Part shown: positions 1 to 6,073 of the stretch, in pieces
Layout: each line of letters opens with the position of its first letter
Numbering within the stretch: position 1 is the stretch's first letter
Origin: Bog-793 sp050010315
Lineage (GTDB): Bacteria > Actinomycetota > Acidimicrobiia > Acidimicrobiales > Bog-793
NCBI GenBank assembly: GCA_050010315.1
Contig: JBEKLG010000113.1
Coordinates: 1 to 6,073, forward strand
Direction: 5' to 3'
DNA length: 6,073 bases
Position numbers and translations under genes: made by a program
Notes under the pieces: model-generated
What the model saw: only the letters and a program-made list of their open reading frames with translations
Databases searched by the model: none
What the model was told of the DNA's origin: nothing

Positions 1-1079
1 TCGTCCACTTCGTTGAAGTTCGGCAGCGCCTGGCCGTCCCAAAGGATCCGCGAGCCGTCGCGGCTCCGTACCGGCGGACGGTCAGGGTTGTTGAGCAGCC
101 CTTCGGGAATGTCCGACGCCGCTACGAGGTCCTTCAAGCCCTGTTGGTACTGGATGCCGACACAATCGAGCCCAAAGTCATCACTTATCCTGAGCGCAGC
201 AATGTACATGGCGAACTGCTGGCGTAATTGCTCGTCGGTCAGCTCGGTTGCCTCGTCCTTCCCGGTGTAGAAAGTCATGCCGCGATCGTCCAACCAACGC
301 CGAACGGCCGTCGTTTCCTCCTCGCCGACCGTCGCCATCTCGGCGTAGAGCGCGCTCTGGGAAAGCCTCTCTTTGTAGATCCCGATGCCATTGAGAAGGT
401 CATCGTCGATTATGGCGTTGTACATGCCCATGCAGCCCTCGTCAAAAACGCCCAAGATGGCCTTGTCGTTGCGGAGCTTGTTGGCGATGGCGAGGCCAAG
501 CTGGAATTCAGGGCTCGAAGCAGGAAGGGGAGGCAGCGGGCGCACGTGGGACGCGTCGTGAACGATCTTGCCCGTCGCCGTCCACTGCTTTATCCCATCA
601 CGGAACCACTCGTCGGTGAAGTCGGTGCTCCAGATCGTCGAGTATTCCCTTCCCATTTTGGTCATGGACGCGTTCAGGCTGAGCAACCCCACCAAACCAG
701 GCCAGGTGCCGTCGAAATTGGCGACGGTAAGGACAGGCCCTCGATGCGAACGGATACCGGCCAGGACATGGTGGCTGTACTGCCAGATCGTTTCGGCAAC
801 TACCAACGGCGCATCTAGGGGTATATGGGCGAAAACGGACATTCCCATACGCTGGCTGTCGATGAATCCATGACCCTTGACCGGGTCGTACGCATGGGCC
901 CGGCGCGTGGACCACCCGAGGTCGGTCAGAGTGGAGGTCAGGGACCGTTCCAGCTTCTCCTGCATCGGCCAACCACCTCTGTTGGGCGACTGGCGCAGAT
1001 CGCCGCTGGCAACGAGCCAAACGGTATTGGGCTCCAGGGCCGGCCTCTCGGAGATTGTCGGAAGCTTGTAGTTGGGCAT
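1..1079 (-). CDS. L-fucose/L-arabinose isomerase-like protein (partial, 3' end outside window)
   Basis: Starts at ATG 1077-1079 and stays open to the left edge: 359 codons, with the C-terminus missing. A GAGGA ribosome binding site (minus strand, 1086-1090) lies 6 bases before the ATG and supports this start. By eye it resembles the FucI/AraA-fold sugar isomerases annotated as fucose isomerase-like. Near the N-terminus is VASGDLR (residues 23-29), followed by GGWPMQ. A glycine-rich NFDGTWPGLVGLLSLN block (121-136) and TDFTDEWF (152-159) follow. DEGCMGMYN (213-221) and DCVGIQYQQGLKDL (305-318) may carry acidic active-site or metal residues (E214 and D305 are guesses). Such enzymes interconvert an aldose and a ketose in the cytoplasm using a divalent metal. 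It lies downstream of rhaB on the same strand, about 200 bases away, so L-rhamnose or another 6-deoxyhexose is the likely substrate; this is inference. It is not recognisably RhaA-type, though no alignment was run. L-fucose or L-arabinose remain alternatives. Confidence 0.8.
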   Translation of the reverse strand, partial: MPNYKLPTISERPALEPNTVWLVASGDLRQSPNRGGWPMQEKLERSLTSTLTDLGWSTRRAHAYDPVKGHGFIDSQRMGMSVFAHIPLDAPLVVAETIWQYSHHVLAGIRSHRGPVLTVANFDGTWPGLVGLLSLNASMTKMGREYSTIWSTDFTDEWFRDGIKQWTATGKIVHDASHVRPLPPLPASSPEFQLGLAIANKLRNDKAILGVFDEGCMGMYNAIIDDDLLNGIGIYKERLSQSALYAEMATVGEEETTAVRRWLDDRGMTFYTGKDEATELTDEQLRQQFAMYIAALRISDDFGLDCVGIQYQQGLKDLVAASDIPEGLLNNPDRPPVRSRDGSRILWDGQALPNFNEVD

Positions 1080-1118
1080 GCCTCGTCCTCTTGTTAGTGA
1101 TCGTGTGCCTGGTGAGGG

Positions 1119-1280
1119 CTATTGAGCAATGGTCATGATCGTACCGGAGTGACGTGAAATCCGCGAATACGTGAGCTGACCGCTGAACGAGACGATGACT
1201 TGTTTCGGAAGAAATGAGAACGGTTCAAACTGTGGACTCCGCAGGAACTCCTTGATGCGCTTCGACTTAGTTAGTTCCAT
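1119..1280 (-). CDS. Small 53-residue reading frame between rhaB and the isomerase gene, possible gene fragment
   Basis: ATG (1278-1280) lies 4 bases after the rhaB stop, and TAG (1119-1121) lies 39 bases before the isomerase start. The frame has more A/T at third positions (CTA, ACT, TCA, TTT, AAA) than its neighbours. Residues about 6-36 contain the pattern R-I-K-E-F-L-R-S-P-Q-F-x-P followed by KQV and FSG. By eye this recalls the C-terminal part of F-type ATP synthase alpha subunits (R-x-x-E-L-L-K-Q-P-Q-Y-x-P then QV and AG). The match is from memory and unaligned. No ribosome binding site is obvious, although coupling to rhaB termination is possible. It could be a decayed fragment, a small orphan protein or simply untranslated spacer. 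In-frame sequence further upstream is only the antisense-phase shadow of rhaB. Confidence 0.3.
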   Translation of the reverse strand: MELTKSKRIKEFLRSPQFEPFSFLPKQVIVSFSGQLTYSRISRHSGTIMTIAQ

Positions 1281-1284
1281 TGAA

Positions 1285-2805
1285 TTAGTGACGGCTAGGA
1301 CCCTCGAGGCGGCGCTCGGCAGCCTCCCACCGTCGAGCCTCACTTTCGGACGGCTGGTAGACGCGCAGCTCCATCTGCTCGGCGAGGCTTGCCCGGGCGG
1401 CCCATCGGTCGCCTCCCACTGTGCCGAGCGCCTGGGCCTGTACCAGCGCATTTCCGATCGCTGCGGCCTCGTCCGGGCCTGCCACCACCGGCAGCCCGCA
1501 CGCATCGGACGTGAGTTGGCATAGCAGAGCGTTGCGCACACCGCCTCCGACGATATGGATGACGTCAACGCGTTTCCCCGACAGCTCGGACGCCAGTCGC
1601 ACGGCTCGCCGGTGTGCCAGGGCAAGGCTGTCGAGGATGGCGCGAGTCAACTGCGCCGGCGTTTCGGCAGTCGGCTGGCCCAGATCGCGGCACACCTGAG
1701 CGATTCGCGAAGGGATATCGCCCGGCGGGAAGAACACGGAGTCATCGGGGTCGAAGATGGTGCGAAGGGGTGGTTCCCCAGCGGCCGAGGAAACCAGTTC
1801 CTCGAGGGACCAGGTCCTGCCAAGCCTCTCCCAGGTGCGCATCGACTCTTGGAGCAACCAGAGCCCCATCACGTTGCGGTGATAGAGGAACGAGCCGTCA
1901 ACACCTCGTTCGTTGGTGAAATGGGCCGAACGGCTCTCCTCGCTCAGGACCGGCCGGTCCAGCTCCACGCCGACGACAGACCAAGTACCGGACGAGATGA
2001 ATGCGAAGCAGGGATCGACGGCCGGAACAGCCGTTACCGCGGATGCCGTGTCGTGGGAGCCAACGGTCGTGAAGGGGACCTCGTAGTCGAGGCCGGCCTC
2101 GGCCAGCACCTCGGGTAGGAGCGGGCCGATCTGTTCTCCGGGCCGGCGGATCGGTGGGAACAGGGCCGGAGCTAAGCCGACCTTGGCGATCAGCTCGTCG
2201 TCCCATCCCGACCTGTCGACTCTGAGCAGCTGGGTCGTCGACGCATTGGTCTCCTCGGAGCCGACAGATCCCGTGAGCCAGTATGCAAGCAGATCGGGCA
2301 CCAGGAGCAGCGTTCGCGCCTGAGCGAACAGAGCGTCGTCGCGACCGGCGGCGAGCTGGAAGATCGTGTTGAACGGTTCGACTGCTATCCCGGACCGGCG
2401 ATACAGATCGAGAGCCCCGACACTTTCCACGACCGTGTCGACGACGGCGCGGGTCCTGTCGTCGCGATAGTGGACAGGATTGCTGAGCAGCGACCCGTCG
2501 GCGTCGAGCAGGCCGTAGTCGACCCCCCAGGAGTCGATCCCGATCGAGTCCAGGCGACCCGTGTGACCCGCGGCGCGGATCCCGTCGAGAATTCCGCGGT
2601 AGAGGCCGAGCACGTCCCAGTAGATGTGGCCGCCGGCCCGGACGGCTCCGTTCCAGAACCTGTGGACTTGAGTGAATTCGAAGTGCTCCTCCGCGAACTC
2701 TCCGACGAAGACGCGTCCGCTCGAGGCGCCGAGATCGACAGCGACGACGCGTGTCCCGCTCGACGTGGCGGATTCTGCACCGGCGACTGCCGTTGGATTT
2801 GCCAT
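1285..2805 (-). CDS. rhaB: Rhamnulokinase, FGGY carbohydrate kinase family
   Basis: A 506-residue protein, near the family's usual 480-500. RhaB phosphorylates L-rhamnulose to L-rhamnulose 1-phosphate with ATP in the cytoplasm, the second step of the classical phosphorylated rhamnose pathway. Motifs are complete and in order: the N-terminal ATPase-fold strand VAVDLGASSGRVF (residues 22-33); sugar-site block SIGIDSWGVDYGLLD (87-101) with YRDDRT (113-118); EPFNTIFQL (143-151); PDLLAYWLTG then TNASTTQLL (170-194); VGSHDTASAV (248-257), where D252 is the expected catalytic base; SSGTWSVVG and HRNVMGLWLLQ mid-protein; and C-terminal IHIVGGGVRNALLCQL plus DACGLPVVAGPDEAAAIGNA. Each block matches E. 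coli RhaB from memory, separating it from xylulo- and glycerol kinases. The only ATG that keeps the first motif is at 2803-2805. The N-terminus carries about 18 extra Ala/Ser/Thr-rich residues, and the ribosome binding site is weak. It is first in a minus-strand operon with the isomerase-like gene. Confidence 0.93.
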   Translation of the reverse strand: MANPTAVAGAESATSSGTRVVAVDLGASSGRVFVGEFAEEHFEFTQVHRFWNGAVRAGGHIYWDVLGLYRGILDGIRAAGHTGRLDSIGIDSWGVDYGLLDADGSLLSNPVHYRDDRTRAVVDTVVESVGALDLYRRSGIAVEPFNTIFQLAAGRDDALFAQARTLLLVPDLLAYWLTGSVGSEETNASTTQLLRVDRSGWDDELIAKVGLAPALFPPIRRPGEQIGPLLPEVLAEAGLDYEVPFTTVGSHDTASAVTAVPAVDPCFAFISSGTWSVVGVELDRPVLSEESRSAHFTNERGVDGSFLYHRNVMGLWLLQESMRTWERLGRTWSLEELVSSAAGEPPLRTIFDPDDSVFFPPGDIPSRIAQVCRDLGQPTAETPAQLTRAILDSLALAHRRAVRLASELSGKRVDVIHIVGGGVRNALLCQLTSDACGLPVVAGPDEAAAIGNALVQAQALGTVGGDRWAARASLAEQMELRVYQPSESEARRWEAAERRLEGPSRH

Positions 2806-2856
2806 CTACGGACCGACTCTCGAGTAGCCCTATCGTGTTATGAGGTGAGTTTCAGA

Positions 2857-2866
2857 CTGAGCTCAG
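2857..2866. promoter_or_regulatory. Candidate operator: perfect palindrome CTGAGCTCAG upstream of rhaB
   Basis: A perfect 10-base palindrome about 52 bases upstream of the rhaB start, flanked by two TCAGACT copies 11 bases apart, about one helical turn. The arrangement suits a regulator binding two sites on one DNA face. A 10-base palindrome can occur by chance, so this is only a candidate. Confidence 0.25.
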
Positions 2867-2893
2867 ACTAGAGGCTTGCCGCGGGTGATCGAC

Positions 2894-2905
2894 AGAACGT
2901 GTTCT
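2894..2905. promoter_or_regulatory. Candidate operator: perfect inverted repeat with AGAAC/GTTCT arms
   Basis: Five-base arms are separated by GT and are immediately followed by a TATACG box on the plus strand. A second GTTCT occurs 19 bases further on (2920-2924). This geometry suits a dimeric repressor blocking a promoter for the PHP-like gene, but it is one short site with no second full copy in the window. The regulator family cannot be named. Confidence 0.3.
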
Positions 2906-2981
2906 ATACGGGGGTAGCGGTTCTTTTGGCGCAAGAAACGACGCGTAGAGCCTGCCGGACCACCGGGAGGATTCGCACGCC

Positions 2982-3017
2982 GTGAGTGCCGTCGAGCCGC
3001 CTGAAGAGCTGGCGTGA
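2982..3017 (+). CDS. Possible 11-residue leader peptide, or frameshifted 5' end of the PHP-like gene
   Basis: GTG at 2982 is preceded by a strong Shine-Dalgarno-like GGAGGA (2966-2971), 10 bases upstream. The frame encodes VSAVEPPEELA and stops at TGA 3015-3017. That stop overlaps the GTG (3014-3016) opening the PHP-like frame in a GTGA arrangement typical of translational coupling. The downstream frame has no comparable ribosome binding site of its own. Either this is a short coupled leader, or the true N-terminus starts here and a one-base change has split it. Chance remains possible in DNA this rich in G and C. Confidence 0.3.
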   Translation: MSAVEPPEELA

Positions 3018-4447
3018 AGCGGAGGCCTGGATTGCTCCGCGATCGCCTCTGGACTGAGCCGATGCAGCAGCGACCTCAGGCTACCGACCCGGTCTGCGCC
3101 GCCGAGCTCTCTGATCCTCTCGCGCCGCTGCGCGAGCTCCCCGCGTTCTCGTTCGAGAGCCTTTCCGAGGTCCGATCGTTCCCTGCCGGCGTGAGCGGGA
3201 AGGCGATGGCACAGGACAAGGAGAACAGAGGCGGCCGCACACCGAGCGCGCACCCGAAGGTCAACGCTCACGTTCACTTGCCGCCCAACTTTTCGGCGTT
3301 CGAGACCGTCGAGCAGGCAGTCGACTTAGCTGCCGGTGCAGGGTTGGAAGTTCTAGGGTCGAGCAACTACTACGACTTCGGCGTGTACGCGCGGTTCGCG
3401 CAGTCGGCGCGCTCGCGGGCCATCTTCCCGCTCTTCGGCTTGGAGATCATTTGTCTGGTGGCAGAGCTGAAGACCGCCGGCATCAAGCTCAACGATCCCG
3501 ACAATCCAGGTCGCATGTACCTGTGCGGCAAAGGCATCACGAAGTTCGCCCCTATGCCCGTGGCAGCGGAGCGCATGATGCAGCAGATCCGCGACGCCGA
3601 CCGCGCTCGCATGGAGGCAATGATCGAGCGGTTGAACGCGCTGATGCAAAGAAACGGCGTTGCCACGGCTTTGACCGCCGCCTCGGTCCAGTCGGCGCTG
3701 GCTCGCCGCTACGCCGTCCCGGCCAGCACGGTGTACCTGCAAGAGCGCCATGTCGCCCAGGCGTTCCAGGAGGCACTCTTCGCCCAGTTCGGGACCAGAA
3801 AGCGAGCCGACCTGCTGAGGCGACTACTGGGGGTGGAGTGCACGGCGCCCGACGACCCGATGACCGTGCAGAACCAATTCCGCTCGCAGCTGATGAAGGC
3901 GGGTAGGCCCGCCTACGTCGAGGACTCGGTCCTCGACGACGAGATGGCGTACGAGCTCGTGCTCGCTCTAGGTGGTGTGCCGTGCTACCCCATCCTGGCC
4001 GACGGCGCCTCGCCCGTGGGCGAGTTCGAGGATTCTGTCGACGATCTCGTAGGCGCGCTGACTGCGCGGGGAATCTGGTGTGCCGAGTTCATCCCTCGGC
4101 GCAACGCCGCCACCACGGTGGACCGTTACGCGAGGGCATTGCGTGGCGCCGGGATCATCGTGCTGGGCGGCACGGAGCACAACACTCTCGAGCTGGCGCC
4201 CATGACGCCTGAGTGCAAAGGCGGCGTGCCGGTCTCCGAACACGTGGCGGGGCTTTTCTGGGAGGGAGCATGCGTAGTGGCGGCGCACCAGTACCTGTCG
4301 GCGCGGGGGCAGACAGGCTACGTGGACGCGCGGGGAAACCTGAACCCGGGCTTCCCAACGCTCGACCATCGCATCGGTGCCCTGGCACGTCTGGGCTCGA
4401 CGGTCATCGAGGCGTTCCGCCGATCCGACGGGAACAAGAGCGCCTGA
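3014..4447 (+). CDS. PHP-domain-like putative metal-dependent hydrolase
   Basis: A protein of up to 477 residues. The conserved part begins with KVNAHVH (residues 82-88), a variant of the HxH motif that opens PHP (polymerase and histidinol phosphatase) domains. It continues with FPLFGLEI (138-145), RHVAQAF (245-251), CYPILADG (324-331), GIWCAEFIPRRN (353-364) and VLGGTEHNT (383-391). H86, H88, E144, H246, E388 and H389 are plausible metal ligands. PHP proteins are usually phosphoesterases; the substrate here is unknown. No signal peptide or membrane segment is seen, so it is probably cytoplasmic. The start is uncertain. GTG 3014 is the first possible start after TGA 3002-3004, and codons 3014-3205 show about 80% G/C at third positions, as in a coding region. 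ATG 3206 gives a 413-residue protein beginning about 17 residues before the first motif and preceded by GGGAAGG. It is divergent from the rhamnose-type operon, which suggests a related role. Confidence 0.75.
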   Translation: MKRRPGLLRDRLWTEPMQQRPQATDPVCAAELSDPLAPLRELPAFSFESLSEVRSFPAGVSGKAMAQDKENRGGRTPSAHPKVNAHVHLPPNFSAFETVEQAVDLAAGAGLEVLGSSNYYDFGVYARFAQSARSRAIFPLFGLEIICLVAELKTAGIKLNDPDNPGRMYLCGKGITKFAPMPVAAERMMQQIRDADRARMEAMIERLNALMQRNGVATALTAASVQSALARRYAVPASTVYLQERHVAQAFQEALFAQFGTRKRADLLRRLLGVECTAPDDPMTVQNQFRSQLMKAGRPAYVEDSVLDDEMAYELVLALGGVPCYPILADGASPVGEFEDSVDDLVGALTARGIWCAEFIPRRNAATTVDRYARALRGAGIIVLGGTEHNTLELAPMTPECKGGVPVSEHVAGLFWEGACVVAAHQYLSARGQTGYVDARGNLNPGFPTLDHRIGALARLGSTVIEAFRRSDGNKSA

Positions 4448-4549
4448 GCTTTCATTCAAACCCCTGATGCCTGCTCGAGGAAGATGTTCGTCGACTTCTC
4501 TGCGACGGCACGGAGTTCGTCTCGGACTGGCCCTGACCTGCACTTTCTT

Positions 4550-4594
<45 letters not shown>

Positions 4595-4702
4595 TCGCTC
4601 GGCGACGCTCCGGAGAGGGGCCTGGTGTCTCCCTCCGGGCGCTCGACTGAGGATTTGCTCCAGCACAGAAAGCACCCCGATCTCGTGGACTCCGGCCTCC
4701 CG
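4595..4702. other. Non-coding junction with two short hairpins between tRNA half and IS remnant
   Basis: No gene is recognisable here. Directly next to the truncated tRNA is the hairpin GTCGC-TCG-GCGAC (4594-4606). A second inverted repeat pairs CCGGAG (4610-4615) with CTCCGG (4633-4638), extended by G/C pairs with one bulged A. Neither has a T run, so neither looks like a classical terminator. This segment must contain the junction between the tRNA-derived sequence and the truncated insertion sequence. Confidence 0.4.
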
Positions 4703-4870
4703 CTCGAGCTCCTCGACCGCCGGCGCTGGCAGACGCGAGCCGAGCTGGCCTCGGCGATCCTCGAGTACATCGAGGCCTTCTACAACCCGACAATGCGCCA
4801 CTCCTCGATCGGCAACCTCAGCCCCGTCGAGTTCGAAACACGCCACACCAACGCCATGATCGCGGCATGA
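4703..4870 (+). pseudogene. IS3-family transposase (OrfB) C-terminal remnant
   Basis: The last 55 codons of an IS3-family transposase: LELLDRRRW, then ILEYIEAFYNPTMRHSS, then LSPVEFE, stopping at TGA 4868-4870. In intact OrfB proteins this block follows the third catalytic acidic residue of the DDE domain and ends the protein. Upstream in the same frame the sequence no longer resembles a transposase, and there is no DDE core or OrfA. The element is truncated and cannot transpose by itself. The frame continues upstream across the antisense of the tRNA half, so a longer open frame there is not evidence of a larger protein. Confidence 0.85.
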
Positions 4871-4881
4871 TCACCTCAGCC

Positions 4882-4910
4882 AACCTGTCCGGAGAACCGG
4901 CGGCAGTTCA
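4882..4910 (+). repeat. Right terminal inverted repeat of the truncated IS3-family element
   Basis: Eleven bases after the transposase stop begins AACCTGTCCGGAGAACC, running on to end in GGCGGCAGTTCA. IS3-family ends begin TG and finish CA, and a GGCAGTTCA-type right end is common in actinobacterial members (from memory). The reverse complement starts TGAACTGCC. No matching left end occurs upstream in the window, consistent with loss of the left part. The outer boundary is probably 4910. Target duplication cannot be tested with one end. Confidence 0.6.
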
Positions 4911-4956
4911 GTCAGAGATCCGCGCCCATAGCCATTCAAGTTGAGAGACTGCAACG

Positions 4957-6036
4957 GTGATTGCAGGAGTCCGGGAACGCTGGGGGTCCCGGCAGCTCTC
5001 GTCAAGTCGGCGCGCGGCACTAATTGCTCGCAAGAAGGTTCACGAAGCGCTTGTCGGCGCCGCTCGTGAAATCTGGCCGGTGCTCCTCGTGCTGGTGGTC
5101 GTTCCCCCTGCCCTCGCAGTTCCGTTTGTCGCGCTGACAGGTGGCCTGTTGCGCTGGGTGGTTCTGGGTCTCTTAATCGCCGTAGGACCCTGGCTGGTGT
5201 CCGTTGCCCTGCTCCTGACGAGTGGCGTTGCCCCCCAGGCCATGGGGACCGCAGGTGAAGAGTGGACGGCTCAGGAGCTTCGACGGCTTGAAAAGCGGGG
5301 ATGGCACGTAGTTACCGGAGTCACGTTGCCAGGACATCAGATCGACCATGTTGCCGTGGGACCTTCGGGAGTTCTCGTGGTGGAGTCAAAGTGGAGTGCC
5401 GAACCGTGGTTCGGGGCGGACTCGCCCAAATTCATGCGAGGAACACTGCAATCCGCGCTCAATCAGGCGAATCAGAGCCGCCAGCAGGTGGTCAGCAAGC
5501 TTCGAGGAATAGTTGGTGACTGCGATGTTCAATCCGTCCTCGTTCTGTGGTCCGCCTCTGGACGGATCCTGGACGAGCATGCACCAGAAGTCACGAAGGG
5601 GACCACGGTGCTGTTGGGGACGGAGCTGCGGTCGTGGCTGGACGCGCTGACGGAGTCTCACGGAGGCGGCACGAATGTCGAGGGCGCGTGGGAGAAGATC
5701 AAAGGCCTCGCCTCGCGCGGCGACGCCCTCGATGCCGATCAGGGTTTGGTTGCGACTAGTGGACCCATGGCCACGTACATCCGAGTCATTGTCGCACCAT
5801 TCTTCGCAGCTGCTCTTGCCTGGTACGCCTTTGTAGTGAGCCTTCATCTCGGTGGGACGGTAGCGGCATTGGTGGAGACCGCGACCGCCACGATCATCGG
5901 AGCCGCGGCTACCTGGTTCATGCGCCGACGACTGACCCGCTTTCGAGCGGTGCCGATCGCGTGGATGACAGCTGCCATCGGCACTCTCATCGCCTTCGAT
6001 CTCTACGTTCTCGTTCACCACCTAGTGGAGCACTAA
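4957..6036 (+). CDS. Membrane-anchored NERD-domain (nuclease-related) protein
   Basis: A 359-residue protein starting at GTG 4957, with a weak GAGAG 9 bases upstream. Order: basic N-terminus; two hydrophobic helices (about 38-61 and 64-89); NERD domain (about 97-225); a polar linker; then hydrophobic segments at about 275-297, 300-321 and 333-355. The NERD core is visible as GEEWTAQEL (100-108), GHQIDHVAVGPSGVLVVESK (126-145) and QSALNQANQSR (165-175). D130, E143 and K145 form the D...ExK set of restriction-endonuclease-like folds, with E102 in the leading helix, so nuclease activity is plausible but unproven. The domain probably faces the cytoplasm. NERD proteins occur in varied contexts, including mobile and defence islands; the role here is unknown. 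The gene begins 47 bases after the IS end, so its promoter may lie in 4911-4956 or within the IS end. A further start codon follows 15 bases after its stop, suggesting an operon. Confidence 0.85.
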   Translation: MIAGVRERWGSRQLSSSRRAALIARKKVHEALVGAAREIWPVLLVLVVVPPALAVPFVALTGGLLRWVVLGLLIAVGPWLVSVALLLTSGVAPQAMGTAGEEWTAQELRRLEKRGWHVVTGVTLPGHQIDHVAVGPSGVLVVESKWSAEPWFGADSPKFMRGTLQSALNQANQSRQQVVSKLRGIVGDCDVQSVLVLWSASGRILDEHAPEVTKGTTVLLGTELRSWLDALTESHGGGTNVEGAWEKIKGLASRGDALDADQGLVATSGPMATYIRVIVAPFFAAALAWYAFVVSLHLGGTVAALVETATATIIGAAATWFMRRRLTRFRAVPIAWMTAAIGTLIAFDLYVLVHHLVEH

Positions 6037-6051
6037 AGGGCGAGGTGTGAG

Positions 6052-6073
6052 ATGACAAAACAGCAGGTCACCC
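6052..6073 (+). CDS. Start of a downstream gene, cut by the window end
   Basis: ATG at 6052 opens a frame reading MTKQQVT before the window ends. A GAGGTG ribosome binding site (6042-6047) lies 4 bases upstream, and the NERD gene's stop is 15 bases upstream. That spacing fits co-transcription with the NERD gene. Seven codons are too few to say what it encodes. Confidence 0.5.

Larger units (their letters stand above)
2806..3013. promoter_or_regulatory. Divergent control region between rhaB and the PHP-like gene
   Basis: These 208 bases separate two genes read outward, so both promoters should lie here. Visible elements are a perfect 10-base palindrome CTGAGCTCAG (2857-2866), flanked by a TCAGACT direct repeat (2852-2858 and 2863-2869); a perfect inverted repeat AGAAC-GT-GTTCT (2894-2905); and a weaker TTCTT/AAGAA pair (2921-2925 and 2933-2937). 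TATACG (2905-2910) could be a plus-strand -10 box overlapping the inverted repeat, but no convincing -35 box sits at the right distance. No -10/-35 pair for rhaB could be assigned with confidence. No regulator gene is in the window. Confidence 0.5.

Noticed and set aside
228..818. Plus-strand open frame of 196 codons
   Set aside because: It lies entirely antisense to the isomerase-like gene, which has recognisable motifs and a ribosome binding site. Long antisense frames are expected in high-GC DNA.
1555..2118. Plus-strand open frame of 187 codons
   Set aside because: It is antisense to rhaB, whose family motifs are complete, and the product is low-complexity Arg/Gly-rich sequence.
2852..3277. 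Minus-strand open frame of 141 codons with an Arg/Glu-rich helical stretch
   Set aside because: It overlaps the PHP-like gene's 5' end and the divergent promoter region. The plus frame has the better third-position profile, and no family is recognisable.
3968..4543. Minus-strand open frame of 191 codons
   Set aside because: It is antisense to the C-terminal half of the PHP-like gene and shows no domain pattern.
4448..4549. Rho-independent terminator after the PHP-like gene
   Set aside because: Only a weak GAAG/CTTC pairing is visible, with no GC-rich stem followed by a T run.
5386..6021. Minus-strand open frame of 211 codons
   Set aside because: It is antisense to the NERD gene, which has clear domain motifs and membrane segments on the plus strand.

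Overview
The window is high-GC DNA. The long genes show strong G/C bias at third codon positions and several GTG starts, as in an actinobacterium or a similar high-GC soil or environmental bacterium. No marker gene allows a finer placement.

Layout: (1) Positions 1-2805, minus strand, hold a deoxysugar catabolism operon read right to left. A rhamnulokinase (rhaB) comes first, followed by an L-fucose/L-arabinose-isomerase-type protein that runs off the left edge. A roughly 160-base reading frame of atypical composition sits between them. (2) Positions 2806-3013 are a divergent control region with short perfect palindromes. (3) Positions 3014-4447, plus strand, encode a PHP-domain-like putative metal-dependent hydrolase. 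Its 5' end is ambiguous: a short reading frame with a strong ribosome binding site overlaps its first possible start. (4) Positions 4550-4910 are mobile-DNA scar tissue: the 3' half of a CAU-anticodon tRNA (minus strand), then an IS3-family transposase tail and its right terminal repeat. (5) Positions 4957-6036 encode a membrane-anchored NERD-domain (nuclease-related) protein. A further gene appears to begin 15 bases after it, at 6052, and is cut by the window end.

The kinase and isomerase fit sequential steps: aldose to ketose, then ketose 1-phosphorylation. No aldolase or transporter is visible. The PHP-like gene shares the divergent promoter region with them and may belong to the same pathway, but no sequence feature gives its substrate. 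The right part looks like the edge of an accessory island: a tRNA-derived attachment-site scar, a broken insertion sequence and a NERD protein. Nothing here proves a new system. The items most worth checking are the tRNA half (candidate att site), the kinase with an unusual isomerase type, the PHP-like protein, and the odd small reading frame between kinase and isomerase.
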